Below, one piece after another: positions 17,855 to 26,699 of a stretch of DNA of 64,000 bases. The stretch spans positions 496,001 through 560,000 of the forward strand of contig NZ_JAFFQE010000001.1 in assembly GCF_016919005.1 (NCBI RefSeq), read 5' to 3'. The DNA is from Desulfopila inferna (GTDB taxonomy: Bacteria; Desulfobacterota; Desulfobulbia; Desulfobulbales; Desulfocapsaceae). A program made the translations under genes and the position numbers. Each line of letters opens with the position of its first letter. Positions within the stretch are counted from its first letter, which is position 1. The notes under the pieces were generated by a model. It worked only from the letters and a program-made list of their open reading frames with translations. It was not told the DNA's origin and did not search any database.

Positions 17855-17941
17855 GCCTGGGTGGTGGAATTGGTAGACACCCGGGACTTAAAATCCCGTG
17901 GGCTTTGGCCCGTGCGAGTTCGACTCTCGCCCTAGGCACCA
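17855..17941 (+). tRNA. tRNA-Leu (anticodon UAA)
   Basis: An 87-base class II cloverleaf runs from GCCTGGG to CCCTAGGCACCA with encoded CCA. The anticodon loop CTTAAAA gives UAA. The long variable arm (TGGGCTTTGGCCCG) and the T-arm GAGTTCGACTC are clear. The recombinase relic immediately upstream makes it a likely past integration site. Confidence 0.97.
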
Positions 17942-17975
17942 TAAGATAGTCCAAGAACTTCCATCAAAGTTTCTT

Positions 17976-18012
17976 AAAGCCTCATCCCGCAAGGGTTTGG
18001 GGCTTTTCTTTT
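17976..18012 (+). terminator. Terminator downstream of tRNA-Leu
   Basis: AAAGCCTCATCCC and GGGTTTGGGGCTTT pair with a GCAA loop and run into TTTTCTTTT. It fits a rho-independent terminator for the tRNA transcript. Confidence 0.6.
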
Positions 18013-18071
18013 GTTTCCGCCCTATTACATTCCTAAAATATCCATTGCCAGAAGTGTGCTCTGTCCCCGAG

Positions 18072-18722
18072 TCAGACCCCATTGTTTTTTAACGGCAGGA
18101 TCAGGGAGAGCTTATTACGCTCCTTTACCAAGGAAGCCCCGATATGCTCGGCGAGAACATTTACTTCGGTATTGTGATATTCTTCCGGCACAAAACTCTC
18201 ACAACCCTGATCCAGATGTATCATAACACCTTGAGGTACGGCTACGGTCTCAAGGTGCACCATGCTCCCCTCGGCACTTGCAACATACAATCGGCATAAA
18301 ATCAGATAAAGGAGCGACTCTAAAGAGAGAAGGTGCGTCTGGACTTTGAGATTCGCAGGGCAGGTGTAATCTACTTTAATATTTTTCATAGCCGCATGAC
18401 GTGCGGTCAGGGCGACGACAAGGGAAAGTACCTCGTTCAGGTCTGCCTGGGATATCGGAGAATCACCGCTGTGCGCGTATCTATTGAGGTTTTGGATAAT
18501 TATATTCGACCTTGAGACCTGCCTCATGATGGTGGACGCGGCAGTCTTCACCCGCTGCGGCTCCATCCCTCCTTGCTGTTCGGCCATTGCAGCGAAGTCG
18601 TCGAGAAGGCCCGCATTTTCATTGATGATAGACAAGGTATTTTTTAACTCATGGGAAACTGCTGCCGATACCTTCCCGAACACCTTCAGGCAAATTTCAT
18701 TTACTTCATCTTTCCTGTTCAT
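18072..18722 (-). CDS. Short histidine-kinase-like protein with degenerate ATPase domain
   Basis: The 216-residue protein has a recognisable HisKA helix pair with the H-box 'VSHELKNTLSIINENAGLL' around residues 22-40. The following region has the size of a HATPase domain but lacks the N-box (NLxxNA), the DxGxG box and the glycine-rich lid. It may be a phosphotransfer protein or pseudokinase working with the receiver encoded directly upstream (18810-19220). It is the last gene of the long minus-strand operon. I found no family name for it. Confidence 0.75.
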   Translation of the reverse strand: MNRKDEVNEICLKVFGKVSAAVSHELKNTLSIINENAGLLDDFAAMAEQQGGMEPQRVKTAASTIMRQVSRSNIIIQNLNRYAHSGDSPISQADLNEVLSLVVALTARHAAMKNIKVDYTCPANLKVQTHLLSLESLLYLILCRLYVASAEGSMVHLETVAVPQGVMIHLDQGCESFVPEEYHNTEVNVLAEHIGASLVKERNKLSLILPLKNNGV

Positions 18723-18809
18723 GAGCTCTCACAGTTCTTTTGGGATCCCTACGAACTTTCGCTGTTCGTGAGACAATTTGATCAATACCGGTAACCCGAG
18801 GCTTCACAA

Positions 18810-19220
18810 TCAATCTTCATCTCCGGCGGTTTTAGACCGATAGGCATCTTCGATCTTTTCAATCAGCCGGTTCAGGTCAACAGGTTTCATGATATAGTCG
18901 AAGGCGCCTAGCTCCATTCCTTCGCGACCGACGCCAAAGGAGCCATGACCGGTCAGGATTATCACTTTGACGTCGGCATAATCATCCTTTAGCCTGGCAA
19001 GCACCTCCAGCCCGTCAAGATCCGGCATTTTGAGATCAAGAAGCAGTACATCAGGATGCTCCTCCTGCACAGCCCTCAGGGTCGCCTCACCGGAATTGAC
19101 CATTACCGTTTTGAAATTTCTCAACTCCAGCCGGGTAACGAGGGTGGAGGCAAACTCCACTTCATCGTCGGCTATCAGCACTTTTATATTATCTTTATTG
19201 CTTTCTATCATCTTCTTCAC
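18810..19220 (-). CDS. Single-domain response regulator
   Basis: A CheY-like receiver of 136 residues: acidic pocket 'LIADDEVEFAS', phospho-acceptor Asp in 'VLLLDLKMPDLDG', switch Thr in 'IILTGHGS' and Lys in 'YIMKPVD'. There is no output domain. Its start overlaps the end of the Cache kinase gene by 26 bases, so kinase and receiver are translationally coupled and probably cognate. Confidence 0.92.
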   Translation of the reverse strand: MKKMIESNKDNIKVLIADDEVEFASTLVTRLELRNFKTVMVNSGEATLRAVQEEHPDVLLLDLKMPDLDGLEVLARLKDDYADVKVIILTGHGSFGVGREGMELGAFDYIMKPVDLNRLIEKIEDAYRSKTAGDED

Positions 19221-20919
19221 TTTGTAATGGTATGGTTATGGTGAATGCAGTCCCTTTACCGAGGTGAGATCTTACAGTAATGTCTCCTCCCAATTTTTTC
19301 ACAAGCCCGTAGGTAATCGACAGACCAAGCCCTGTGCCTTTTCCCGTTTCCTTAGTTGTAAAAAAAGGTTCAAAAATTTGCGAAAGTACCTCCTCCCTGA
19401 TACCGGGGCCGTTATCCTGAATGACAACGCGGACATCACCGGCAATTAAATGAGTAAGTATGGTAATTTCACCATCCTTGCCGATGGCGTCAATGGCATT
19501 GTTCAAAATATTGAGGAAAATTTGCTGGAGCTGTATACGGTCACTGACGATCTGTGGTAAATCATCCTGCAGCTGCAGCTCCAGGCGTATTCTATTATAC
19601 ATCAGGGAATTTTCCAGAAACTGCAGCACTTCTCTGATCACCTCATTTATATGCAGTTTTTCGACGTATACATCCGTGCGCCGGGCAAAACCCAGAAGCC
19701 GATGAGTAATAGCCTTGCAGCGATCCACACTGCCGTTGACCGCGGTAAGGCAGTTTTTTATGGTCTTCTTATGCTCGAAATCCGGTGACATCATGAGGAG
19801 ATCCTCAATTAGTCCGGTTTTCTGATTGATTATGGCCAGTGGATTGTTAATCTCATGTCCGACCCCTGCTGCAAGTCTGCCTATGGAAGCGAGCTTATCG
19901 GTATGTTCCGCTTCTTTCATCATAGTAATTTGTATTTCATCCGCCTTGCGGATAAGAGTCGTTAGAAGAGTGACCAGAGTAAGAATGACAACAACACTGA
20001 TTATCATGCATGCTAAAACAATGAAAATCACCCTGTTGCGGAAAAGAACCCAGTCGTCCTGGTGGATATACTGTTTTTTCATAAGAACGAGAAACCATGG
20101 AGTTTCCTCTATCTCACCAATGGCATAGAAGATATTTTCACCGGAACTGCTGATTCGATGAATGACGCCTGGAGTTCTCTCAAAATCAGAAGGAGAAAGT
20201 GTATTGCCATAAAATTCAGAGGATGTCTGCAGATAGCCATCCTCGTTAATCAGAAAAAGATCATCGGAGGCATTTGTTTTAATGGTATTGACAAACCGCT
20301 GCAGAGTTACGGCATCGATGGTGGCCCGCAGTATCCAGAGTTTGCGGATGGTTGGATCAAAATTGCTGACGGCAATGGCAAAATGGGGGACCTGCCTGTA
20401 GCCGGTATAGACCTGGCTGATATGAAGCCCTCTTTCGTATACCTGCTTAAACCATTGTTCCTGAGAATAGTCGGTTCCTAAAAGATCATACGGGCCGTGA
20501 TACGCCTGCTGGATGCCCTGCTGATCGATGACGCCAAGGTCAGCGAAGAAAGGGTATTGCCGTTTTAATCTGGAGAAGAGTTCCTCGAGATTATTACCTG
20601 CGATCAATTCGGAGTAGCGATCCCGTCGTGCGGCAAACTGCACCACCGATTTAAGGTTTTCCACCAGCTGTTCAATGGATCTGATTGACCCATCCAGTTG
20701 CCATTCCAGTTGCTGATGTTCGTCTTTCTGAAGCAGATCCTTGAAATTATAATATCCCAGAACAGCAATGGTTATTACCGGTCCCATGGTAATGGTAATC
20801 ATGATGGCAAAAAGTATCAGACGAAAGTGGCCATAGCTTCTTCTGTCCAGCCCCAAGTCGATGGAGCTTTTCATGGCTTTGGGAATAACTTTCTCGGCAA
20901 AAGCTGCGGATTTTTTCAT
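19195..20919 (-). CDS. Membrane sensor histidine kinase with extracytoplasmic Cache-type domain
   Basis: The 574-residue protein has a transmembrane helix at about 33-55 and a periplasmic Cache-like sensor at about 56-290 (the 'GPYDLLGTDYSQEQWF...VYTGYRQVPHFAIAV' pattern). A second membrane helix lies at about 295-320. HisKA ('AAGVGHEINNPLAIINQKTGLI') and HATPase ('DNGPGIREE', '[20 protein letters not shown]') follow. It is of the same type as the kinase at 36912. It overlaps the NifX-like gene upstream by 4 bases and the receiver downstream by 26, so the three are tightly coupled. The ligand may be an anion or carboxylate, given the linked DASS carrier; this is inference. Confidence 0.93.
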   Translation of the reverse strand: MKKSAAFAEKVIPKAMKSSIDLGLDRRSYGHFRLILFAIMITITMGPVITIAVLGYYNFKDLLQKDEHQQLEWQLDGSIRSIEQLVENLKSVVQFAARRDRYSELIAGNNLEELFSRLKRQYPFFADLGVIDQQGIQQAYHGPYDLLGTDYSQEQWFKQVYERGLHISQVYTGYRQVPHFAIAVSNFDPTIRKLWILRATIDAVTLQRFVNTIKTNASDDLFLINEDGYLQTSSEFYGNTLSPSDFERTPGVIHRISSSGENIFYAIGEIEETPWFLVLMKKQYIHQDDWVLFRNRVIFIVLACMIISVVVILTLVTLLTTLIRKADEIQITMMKEAEHTDKLASIGRLAAGVGHEINNPLAIINQKTGLIEDLLMMSPDFEHKKTIKNCLTAVNGSVDRCKAITHRLLGFARRTDVYVEKLHINEVIREVLQFLENSLMYNRIRLELQLQDDLPQIVSDRIQLQQIFLNILNNAIDAIGKDGEITILTHLIAGDVRVVIQDNGPGIREEVLSQIFEPFFTTKETGKGTGLGLSITYGLVKKLGGDITVRSHLGKGTAFTITIPLQSEEDDRKQ

Positions 20920-21266
20920 AGCGCCAGGTCACCCTCGTCCTTCAGTATTTCCCCCTGATGCAGTTCACCGGCAAGAAATTTGTCTATTATGCTGCGCCAG
21001 CCGCCGATAATACCATCCAGCACCGCCACTTTTTTCCAGATCAGGAAATTATAGTGCAACTCCTCTATGCCGCCGCAAACCATATCGGAGATATTTTCCT
21101 CCACAATCATCTGACACAAGGCTTCTTCCGAAGGCCGCTCCATGATGATGGTTCTGGGATTACCGACCATTTTCCCCTCTTCAAAACGGACTATGAGAAT
21201 TTCTGTTGCAAGATCGAAGCGAGGCGCAACATAATCTCCCTGTATCGGAATCAGCAGTTTTCGCAT
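20916..21266 (-). CDS. NifX/NifB-C-like dinitrogenase cofactor-family protein
   Basis: The 116-residue protein matches the small dinitrogenase iron-molybdenum cofactor family: 'LLIPIQGDYVAPRFDLATEILIVRF' at the N-terminus and the central 'DMVCGGIEELHYNFLIWKKVAVLDGIIG' region. Here it is not near nitrogenase genes. It sits between a sigma-54 activator and a Cache kinase, with a 4-base overlap with the latter. Stand-alone members are common in anaerobes and may bind metal clusters. A sensory or regulatory role in this operon is inferred from position only. Confidence 0.8.
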   Translation of the reverse strand: MRKLLIPIQGDYVAPRFDLATEILIVRFEEGKMVGNPRTIIMERPSEEALCQMIVEENISDMVCGGIEELHYNFLIWKKVAVLDGIIGGWRSIIDKFLAGELHQGEILKDEGDLAL

Positions 21267-21277
21267 GCACCCTCCCC

Positions 21278-22693
21278 CTAATCCTGCAGCCCGTAATTTT
21301 TCATTTTACGCCAGAGTTTCATCCTTCCCCAACCCAGGCTTTCAGCGGTTCTGGTCTTGATTCCTTTATTCTCCTTAAGAGCATCGATGATCATCTGCCG
21401 CTCGATATCCCCCCAGCTCTCGCTGCTCTCTTCATGTTCCGGAACAACCACCCTCTCCTTCCACCTGCCAGGACCAGGCCGAGTTCCCTCGACTTCCGGG
21501 TGAGAAACATCTTCGTTCTGTTTTTCAAACAGATATGGGGGAAGGTGTTCTTTGTTTATCTTTTTACGTTTGCAGATATTCACCGAATATTCGACAATAT
21601 TGCTCAGCTCCCTGACATTGCCCGGATAGTGATAATCAAGCAAGGGCTGCAGAGCATTGGGCGAGAACCCAACGATTGTCTTACCAAGTGCTCTGGTGAA
21701 TTTTTCCCGAAAATGATCAAGCAGGTAGCGGACATCTCCTTCGCGTTCCCGCAGAGGCGGAAGATGAACCTGAAGAACATTGAGTCGATAGAAGAGGTCT
21801 TCGCGGAAGGTTTCCCTGCGTACCTGGTCTCGCAAGGATCGATGAGTTGCCGCAACAATTCTGACATCTACGCTGATCTTCTCCTCTCCTCCCACCGGCA
21901 CAAACTTTCTGTCATCCAGAACGGTGAGCAGTTTCACCTGAAGCGATAAAGGCATATCACCAATCTCGGTGAGGAAAAGTGTGCCTTTGTCGGCGAGTTT
22001 GAACATACCGGGCTTATTCCGGGTCGCCCCGGTAAAAGCGCCTTTCACATGCCCGAATAGTTCTGACTCAAGGAGCCCTGAAGGCAGGGCTCCGCAGTTG
22101 ACCTTGATGAAGGGAAAACGGGCTCTCGAGGATTTCATATGAATGATTTCAGCTATCTTGTCTTTGCCCGTTCCGGTTTCGCCGGTTATCAGCACCGAGG
22201 CGTCGGTCTGGGCCAGCAGCGGAATCATGTCGAAAACTTTCTGCATCTTGGGACTGTAACCAATCAGCTCGATGGCATCGTGATCACGCATCACCAGGTT
22301 TGTCTCTGACACCCGGGCGGATATATCCTCGGCGATCACCAGCAGGCCGCAGTTGACGCCGCCCTCCCGCCGCAGGATCGACACGGTATATTGCACCGGG
22401 ATCTTGCGGCGATAACAGGTAAGAATATCCCCGGTGACCGAAACCGCCTCACCACTCTGCAATACCTGATTATACAGCTGGCAGCGGGAATTCCCGGTAT
22501 TGCTGCGCACTACCAGCTCGCCGTGTACGCCTTTTACTTTAAGGGCGTCGTAGCCGGTTATCGCTTCCATTAGCCGGTTCATGGCAACGAGCCGGAGGTT
22601 CTCATCCAGGATCATTACCGGATGAGGAAATCCCTCCAATAAGGTGGCAATATCAAGGTCAACGGGTATTTTCATAAAGGTTTGACTTCTCAA
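21278..22693 (-). CDS. Sigma-54-dependent transcriptional activator, PAS-AAA+-Fis
   Basis: The 471-residue protein has a PAS domain at about 10-130, a sigma-54 activator AAA+ domain at about 145-385 and a Fis-type HTH at the C-terminus. The AAA+ domain has Walker A GETGTGKD, the sigma-54 contact loop GAFTGAT and Walker B '[10 protein letters not shown]', in which Thr replaces the first acidic residue (normally LDEIGD). The HTH reads '[22 protein letters not shown]'. There is no receiver, so it senses a signal through PAS. It overlaps the DASS carrier gene by four bases and is the best candidate for reading some of the -24/-12 promoters nearby. Confidence 0.93.
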   Translation of the reverse strand: MRSQTFMKIPVDLDIATLLEGFPHPVMILDENLRLVAMNRLMEAITGYDALKVKGVHGELVVRSNTGNSRCQLYNQVLQSGEAVSVTGDILTCYRRKIPVQYTVSILRREGGVNCGLLVIAEDISARVSETNLVMRDHDAIELIGYSPKMQKVFDMIPLLAQTDASVLITGETGTGKDKIAEIIHMKSSRARFPFIKVNCGALPSGLLESELFGHVKGAFTGATRNKPGMFKLADKGTLFLTEIGDMPLSLQVKLLTVLDDRKFVPVGGEEKISVDVRIVAATHRSLRDQVRRETFREDLFYRLNVLQVHLPPLREREGDVRYLLDHFREKFTRALGKTIVGFSPNALQPLLDYHYPGNVRELSNIVEYSVNICKRKKINKEHLPPYLFEKQNEDVSHPEVEGTRPGPGRWKERVVVPEHEESSESWGDIERQMIIDALKENKGIKTRTAESLGWGRMKLWRKMKNYGLQD

Positions 22694-24204
22694 GACAAGG
22701 GTATCGAAACCTGCATGCCCATCAACGGCCAGATCACCGTAACCGCCAGCCAGGTAACCAGCATCAATAAGATGCTTGCAGGAACACCATACATCACAAA
22801 TTCAGCGGTTGTAAACTGCTTCGAACTATAAGCAATGGCATTGGGCGCCGCTCCGACAAGCAACAGGAAAGGCATGCCGGCAACAACCAATGAGGAAAAA
22901 AGGATCACTTCTCCTGTAACTCCCAGATAGGGTGCTATAACCAAAGCAACCGGCAATGATATGGCAATGGCTGCCACATTCATGATGAAGTTAGTCATTA
23001 TCATAACAAAAAAAGCCATGCCGAGCACGAAAACAATGCCGGGGGCATCCTTAAAGAGCTGCAGCCAGTTCACCGCCAGCCATTTGGCAGCTCCGGTCTC
23101 CCACAGACAAAACCCTATTGACATCGCTCCTGCAAAAAGAAGAATAATATTCCAGGGAATCTCCTCCAGGTCTTCCAACGTAAGAATACTGAGGAGAAAG
23201 AAGGCGATGGTTGAACAAAGCATTATGCCCGTCTTATCAAGACCGGAAAGTGCGGGAATGAAATTCTTCAACGCAATTACCAGGATTGTAGCCAGAACCA
23301 ACATCACCGTGGCAATCTCACTGCGACTCCAGGCTCCCAGCTCCGTATACATTCGACCGGCACGCTCTTTCAGACCTTCAATTCTGCTTTTTTCAGGACG
23401 GCAGAGTATCATAAAAAAGCCCCAGAGCAGAAAGACCATAAGCCAGCCAATCGGGAACATATACATGCTCAGCTCGAAAAAACTGATATCCACATTCATT
23501 ATATCTTTATAGAAACCAAGTGCCACGGCTCCCCGGGCGGCACCCAGCAGGGTGATGATACTTCCTGCGCCCGCCACATACGCCATACCGATAAACAATC
23601 CCTTGCCGAATCTGGTTGGTCCTGTCTCCTCACTGTAGAGAGAATGAATCGTCATCAACAGCGGAAACATGGTAGCCGCAACCGCCGTATGCGCCATAAA
23701 ATGAGCGAGAGCGGCTGTCATGACGAAACACCCCAGATAGATCATGCTGGTTCTTTCTCCGACTATGGAGAGCATCTTGTAAGCGAGCCGCTTGGTCAGT
23801 CCGGTCTTGGTAAAAACCATGCCGATGACGATCGAACCGAAAATAAACAATACTGAAGGATCCATGAAGTCTTTAAATGCGGCACTGGGACTTCGAATTA
23901 GAAAGAGGGCCTGCAGAGTTCCTATGGCCAGACTGGTGATGCCTATGGGCACTACTTCAAAAACCCACCAGGTGGCCGCCAAAGCAAAAATAGCCAAAGC
24001 TCCCTTGGCCTCCTTGTTGAGAACAAAATGCTCACCCAGGGGATCAACGGCATCGGGCCAAGGCGGACACCAGTAAATCAGGGAAAACAGACCAACACCT
24101 AACATTATAAAGAAGGTTCTCTTCCAATCAAAGGCGATTCCCTTTTCCTTCTCTTCTTTAACTGCAACCACTTCTAGGGCAGTTTCGTGTGATTGTGACA
24201 TCAT
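22690..24204 (-). CDS. DASS-family sodium/anion (dicarboxylate or sulfate-type) symporter
   Basis: From the ATG at 24204 the protein has 504 residues and about 11-12 membrane segments. AAGGTG stands six bases before this ATG; an ATG 12 codons earlier lacks a site. Family features are 'ATWWVFEVVPIGITSLAIG', the substrate/Na+ motif region 'AHFMAHTAVAATMFPLL' and its repeat 'MTNFIMNVAAIAISLPVAL'. DASS (SLC13) carriers import dicarboxylates, sulfate or related anions with sodium; the substrate cannot be fixed here. It lies within the sensor operon between a receiver and a sigma-54 activator, suggesting that the operon senses and regulates uptake of its substrate. Confidence 0.92.
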   Translation of the reverse strand: MMSQSHETALEVVAVKEEKEKGIAFDWKRTFFIMLGVGLFSLIYWCPPWPDAVDPLGEHFVLNKEAKGALAIFALAATWWVFEVVPIGITSLAIGTLQALFLIRSPSAAFKDFMDPSVLFIFGSIVIGMVFTKTGLTKRLAYKMLSIVGERTSMIYLGCFVMTAALAHFMAHTAVAATMFPLLMTIHSLYSEETGPTRFGKGLFIGMAYVAGAGSIITLLGAARGAVALGFYKDIMNVDISFFELSMYMFPIGWLMVFLLWGFFMILCRPEKSRIEGLKERAGRMYTELGAWSRSEIATVMLVLATILVIALKNFIPALSGLDKTGIMLCSTIAFFLLSILTLEDLEEIPWNIILLFAGAMSIGFCLWETGAAKWLAVNWLQLFKDAPGIVFVLGMAFFVMIMTNFIMNVAAIAISLPVALVIAPYLGVTGEVILFSSLVVAGMPFLLLVGAAPNAIAYSSKQFTTAEFVMYGVPASILLMLVTWLAVTVIWPLMGMQVSIPLS

Positions 24205-24382
24205 TTTCACCTTTTTGCAGGAGATATCGACATGGTTCAATTTACGATTTCAACTGGCTCTCTCCTGAAATCGCCGAACGCGAAGACGGAGCTATCCTCT
24301 ACAGATGATGGAATATTTTCCACCAGCCGTTAAACCAAAACCGAGCTATGTTACCCCTAAAGTTAGTGCTGACCGCTAATGG

Positions 24383-24823
24383 TCACCACGCTTTACTCTT
24401 CAAAATCTTTTCGATCTCTTTCTTGGACTGTTTCCGCAAAACCAGGATCCGCTTATGTTTAGCCTCTTCTATTTTCTTCAACAGATCCTGCATATCTACA
24501 GGTTTTTCCAAATAATCCTCGGCGCCCAGCTTCATCGCCTCAATACTTGTTTTGACCGAGGCATGTCCGGTAAGGATGATTATTTCCGCCTCGGGATGAT
24601 TTTCCCGAATTTTCTTCAGCGTCTCTAGTCCATCCATGCCCGGCATTGCCAGATCCAGCACAATGGCATCGAACTCCTGTTTATCCACCAGATCAACGGC
24701 ATCTGCTCCTCTGGTTGCCCCTGTTACCTTGAGGCCACGGACCTCCAGTCTCTGGGAAAGGGTATGGATAAAATCTTCTTCGTCATCCACCAGCAGGACT
24801 TTTGCGTTCAAGTGTTTCTCCAT
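24383..24823 (-). CDS. Single-domain response regulator with C-terminal helix
   Basis: A 146-residue CheY-like receiver ('VLLVDDEEDFIHTLSQRL', Asp in 'AIVLDLAMPGMDG', 'IILTGHAS', 'YLEKPVD'). It ends in a basic 25-residue helix (KHKRILVLRKQSKKEIEKIL) instead of an output domain. It starts one base after the stop of the receiver fusion gene upstream, so the two are co-translated. A DNA- or protein-binding role of the basic tail is possible but unproven. Confidence 0.92.
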   Translation of the reverse strand: MEKHLNAKVLLVDDEEDFIHTLSQRLEVRGLKVTGATRGADAVDLVDKQEFDAIVLDLAMPGMDGLETLKKIRENHPEAEIIILTGHASVKTSIEAMKLGAEDYLEKPVDMQDLLKKIEEAKHKRILVLRKQSKKEIEKILKSKAW

Positions 24824-24824
24824 A

Positions 24825-26081
24825 TCAATTCGCTCCTCGTATCTGCTCCACTTTCTTTATTTGGTTTGAATCAAATGCATTGCCATGCAGTTTTTCATTG
24901 GCTTTTTTTATGGTTTCGGAGAGTTCTTCAATATCCACCGGTTTATTCATGTAGGCGAATGCTCCGAACTTCATGCATTTCTCCATATCCTCATTGGTGC
25001 CGTGACCAGTGAGAATGATCACCTCGACCTCGGGGGCCAGTTCTTTGGTTCTGCGCAGTACCTCGATACCATGCAGGCCCGGCATCTTCAAATCCAGAAC
25101 CATGATGTCGGGACGGTCTTCTGCTATCAGATCAAGGGCGTCACTACCGTTATATACCCCATAGGTTCCAACATCGCGACTGATCAGGCGCTGCGCCACA
25201 GTCTGCACAAATTCCTTCTCGTCATCAACGAAAAGCACTTTTGAAGGCAATTCAAATTTTTGCCTGCGATAGATCGATTCATTATAGTCGGCACCTCTGG
25301 TCACATTCACCTGGCCTGCGCCACCGGCCTTTGCTGCCAACTCACTCAGCTCTTCGACCAGTCTGTTGAAGTTGTACACGCTCTTCTGCACCACAAGGTT
25401 TATTCTGCCCTCCTCTACGCTAACCTTTACCTTATGGCCATTGTTGAGGAGGATCCGCTCTACCTCGACTTCGATTTTGAAATCATCGATAGCCCGTTGA
25501 GATTCGGCAGTGCGCAGAACCGAAGTAGTATGGTATCGTTTGGTGATTTCATCGACCAATTCTTCCTGCTTCTTCCCCGCCGCAGGAATTACGAGGTCGT
25601 AGAGTGATTTATCATAAGCTTCTTTCTGAAAAAGAAAATCGGACCAGCTATAGGCACTGAAATCATGATTCCTTACTGCTCTTTTGGCCTCCTTCAGTGA
25701 CATACCCTCCAGCACGGCGCGATCGATCCGAGACTGTTTTTTATTGACCACAAGCACCTTTAAAACATGTGCTATGCGTTGTGGAATCAGCAGGGTGAAA
25801 AAACCATGAAACAGATACGCGGTATGAGTATCCAGGACTTCGGCAAGAACCGAGCGCATCCTGTTTACCATGAGCTCTCGCTCCAGAGTAAACTGGTTGA
25901 ATACAGATGTTTTTCCATACATCATTTCTTTTATTTTATCAGGATGAACGTTGTGCTCGGTCGCGGTATCGGCTATAAACTTTTCATCCGCATATATCTG
26001 TAATTCAAGGGCAGTAGAGAGTTCACCAATAACCCCGGCAACAGGAGTATATTTACAAGGAAACATTGCAATTGATGACAT
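24825..26081 (-). CDS. Cytidylate-kinase-like / BON-like / receiver fusion protein
   Basis: The 418-residue protein has three parts. Residues about 25-170 match the cytidylate-kinase-like family ('YADEKFIADTATEHNV', 'MYGKTSVFNQFTLERE', 'LIPQRIAHVLKVLVV', 'SLYDLVIP'). No glycine-rich P-loop is visible in the first 30 residues, so the domain is probably not an active kinase. Residues about 190-265 resemble a BON-like hairpin domain ('AIDDFKIEVEVERILLNNGHKVKVSV'). Residues about 282-400 form a receiver with Asp in 'IMVLDLKMPGLHG' and Lys in 'YMNKPVD'. It is the first gene of the operon, and a -24/-12 promoter lies 68 bases upstream. I know of no described function for this architecture. Confidence 0.85.
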   Translation of the reverse strand: MSSIAMFPCKYTPVAGVIGELSTALELQIYADEKFIADTATEHNVHPDKIKEMMYGKTSVFNQFTLERELMVNRMRSVLAEVLDTHTAYLFHGFFTLLIPQRIAHVLKVLVVNKKQSRIDRAVLEGMSLKEAKRAVRNHDFSAYSWSDFLFQKEAYDKSLYDLVIPAAGKKQEELVDEITKRYHTTSVLRTAESQRAIDDFKIEVEVERILLNNGHKVKVSVEEGRINLVVQKSVYNFNRLVEELSELAAKAGGAGQVNVTRGADYNESIYRRQKFELPSKVLFVDDEKEFVQTVAQRLISRDVGTYGVYNGSDALDLIAEDRPDIMVLDLKMPGLHGIEVLRRTKELAPEVEVIILTGHGTNEDMEKCMKFGAFAYMNKPVDIEELSETIKKANEKLHGNAFDSNQIKKVEQIRGAN

Positions 26082-26148
26082 GATGGACCTCTTTGGGTAA
26101 AATTAAAAAACTTAATGTTTAAACCTGCATCAATTTGTCTCTTGTATT

Positions 26149-26163
26149 GCATAACGTGTGCCA
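26149..26163 (-). promoter_or_regulatory. Sigma-54 promoter for the receiver-fusion/DASS operon
   Basis: On the minus strand TGGCAC-ACGTT-ATGCAA matches the -24 GG / -12 GC consensus with correct spacing. It is 68 bases upstream of the first gene of the operon running from 26081 to 18072. Confidence 0.75.
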
Positions 26164-26574
26164 TAATTTTCCATAGAGATTAATTATATATTTCTCACTA
26201 CTTAACCAATACAGCCAGCTTCCGGCGCACACGTAACAAAATGTATCACAGCACTGTACTGTATCTTTATGTATCGTTATGCACCTATGACAATACTTGC
26301 ATCATATCAACCGATTCAGGCCAATTTCCCCTAACTTGACCTTTGTCTTTCAATTTTCTTCTCGGCTAAATATAAACCGGGGCAAGATGCAGTAAAACAT
26401 ATGCGGGGCATAGCAATTCGCGCATCGAAGAAAAAATACAACTACAACTGGAGCCTGCATATGATTCATGAAAACGATCAATGCGTCGATAGATGCGCTT
26501 TGCCAAACAGTTATAAACGGCCCGGCCCCATTACTCATTTAGATGAGTAATAAATCAAAATGGAATAATCCGTT
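26164..26574. other. Long divergent control region
   Basis: About 410 AT-rich bases between two divergent -24/-12 promoters (26149 minus, 26575 plus). Three TGTATC direct repeats at 26242-26247 (starting one base later at most), 26260-26265 and 26270-26275 lie roughly 80-125 bases upstream of the minus-strand promoter, where activator binding sites are expected. No gene is visible. Confidence 0.45.
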
Positions 26575-26589
26575 TATGGTATGATTATT
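26575..26589 (+). promoter_or_regulatory. Candidate sigma-54 promoter for the hybrid kinase
   Basis: TGGTAT-GATTA-TTGCT keeps the invariant GG and GC with the correct 10-base interval and a good TTGC box. It lies 111 bases before the hybrid kinase ATG at 26700. Confidence 0.55.
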
Positions 26590-26699
26590 GCTGGCTCTTT
26601 AAATTGCAAGGAAGAATATATAAACCAAGTCTTACTCTGTCCGAAGCCTTAGAAATAGATTTACTAAACCGGTGATAATCACCCTGCGGTAGGCGCGAC

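Noticed and set aside
26350-26538. Minus-strand frame of 62 codons in the long control region.
   Set aside because: Isolated, no ribosome site, lies between two divergent promoters and has no recognisable motif.
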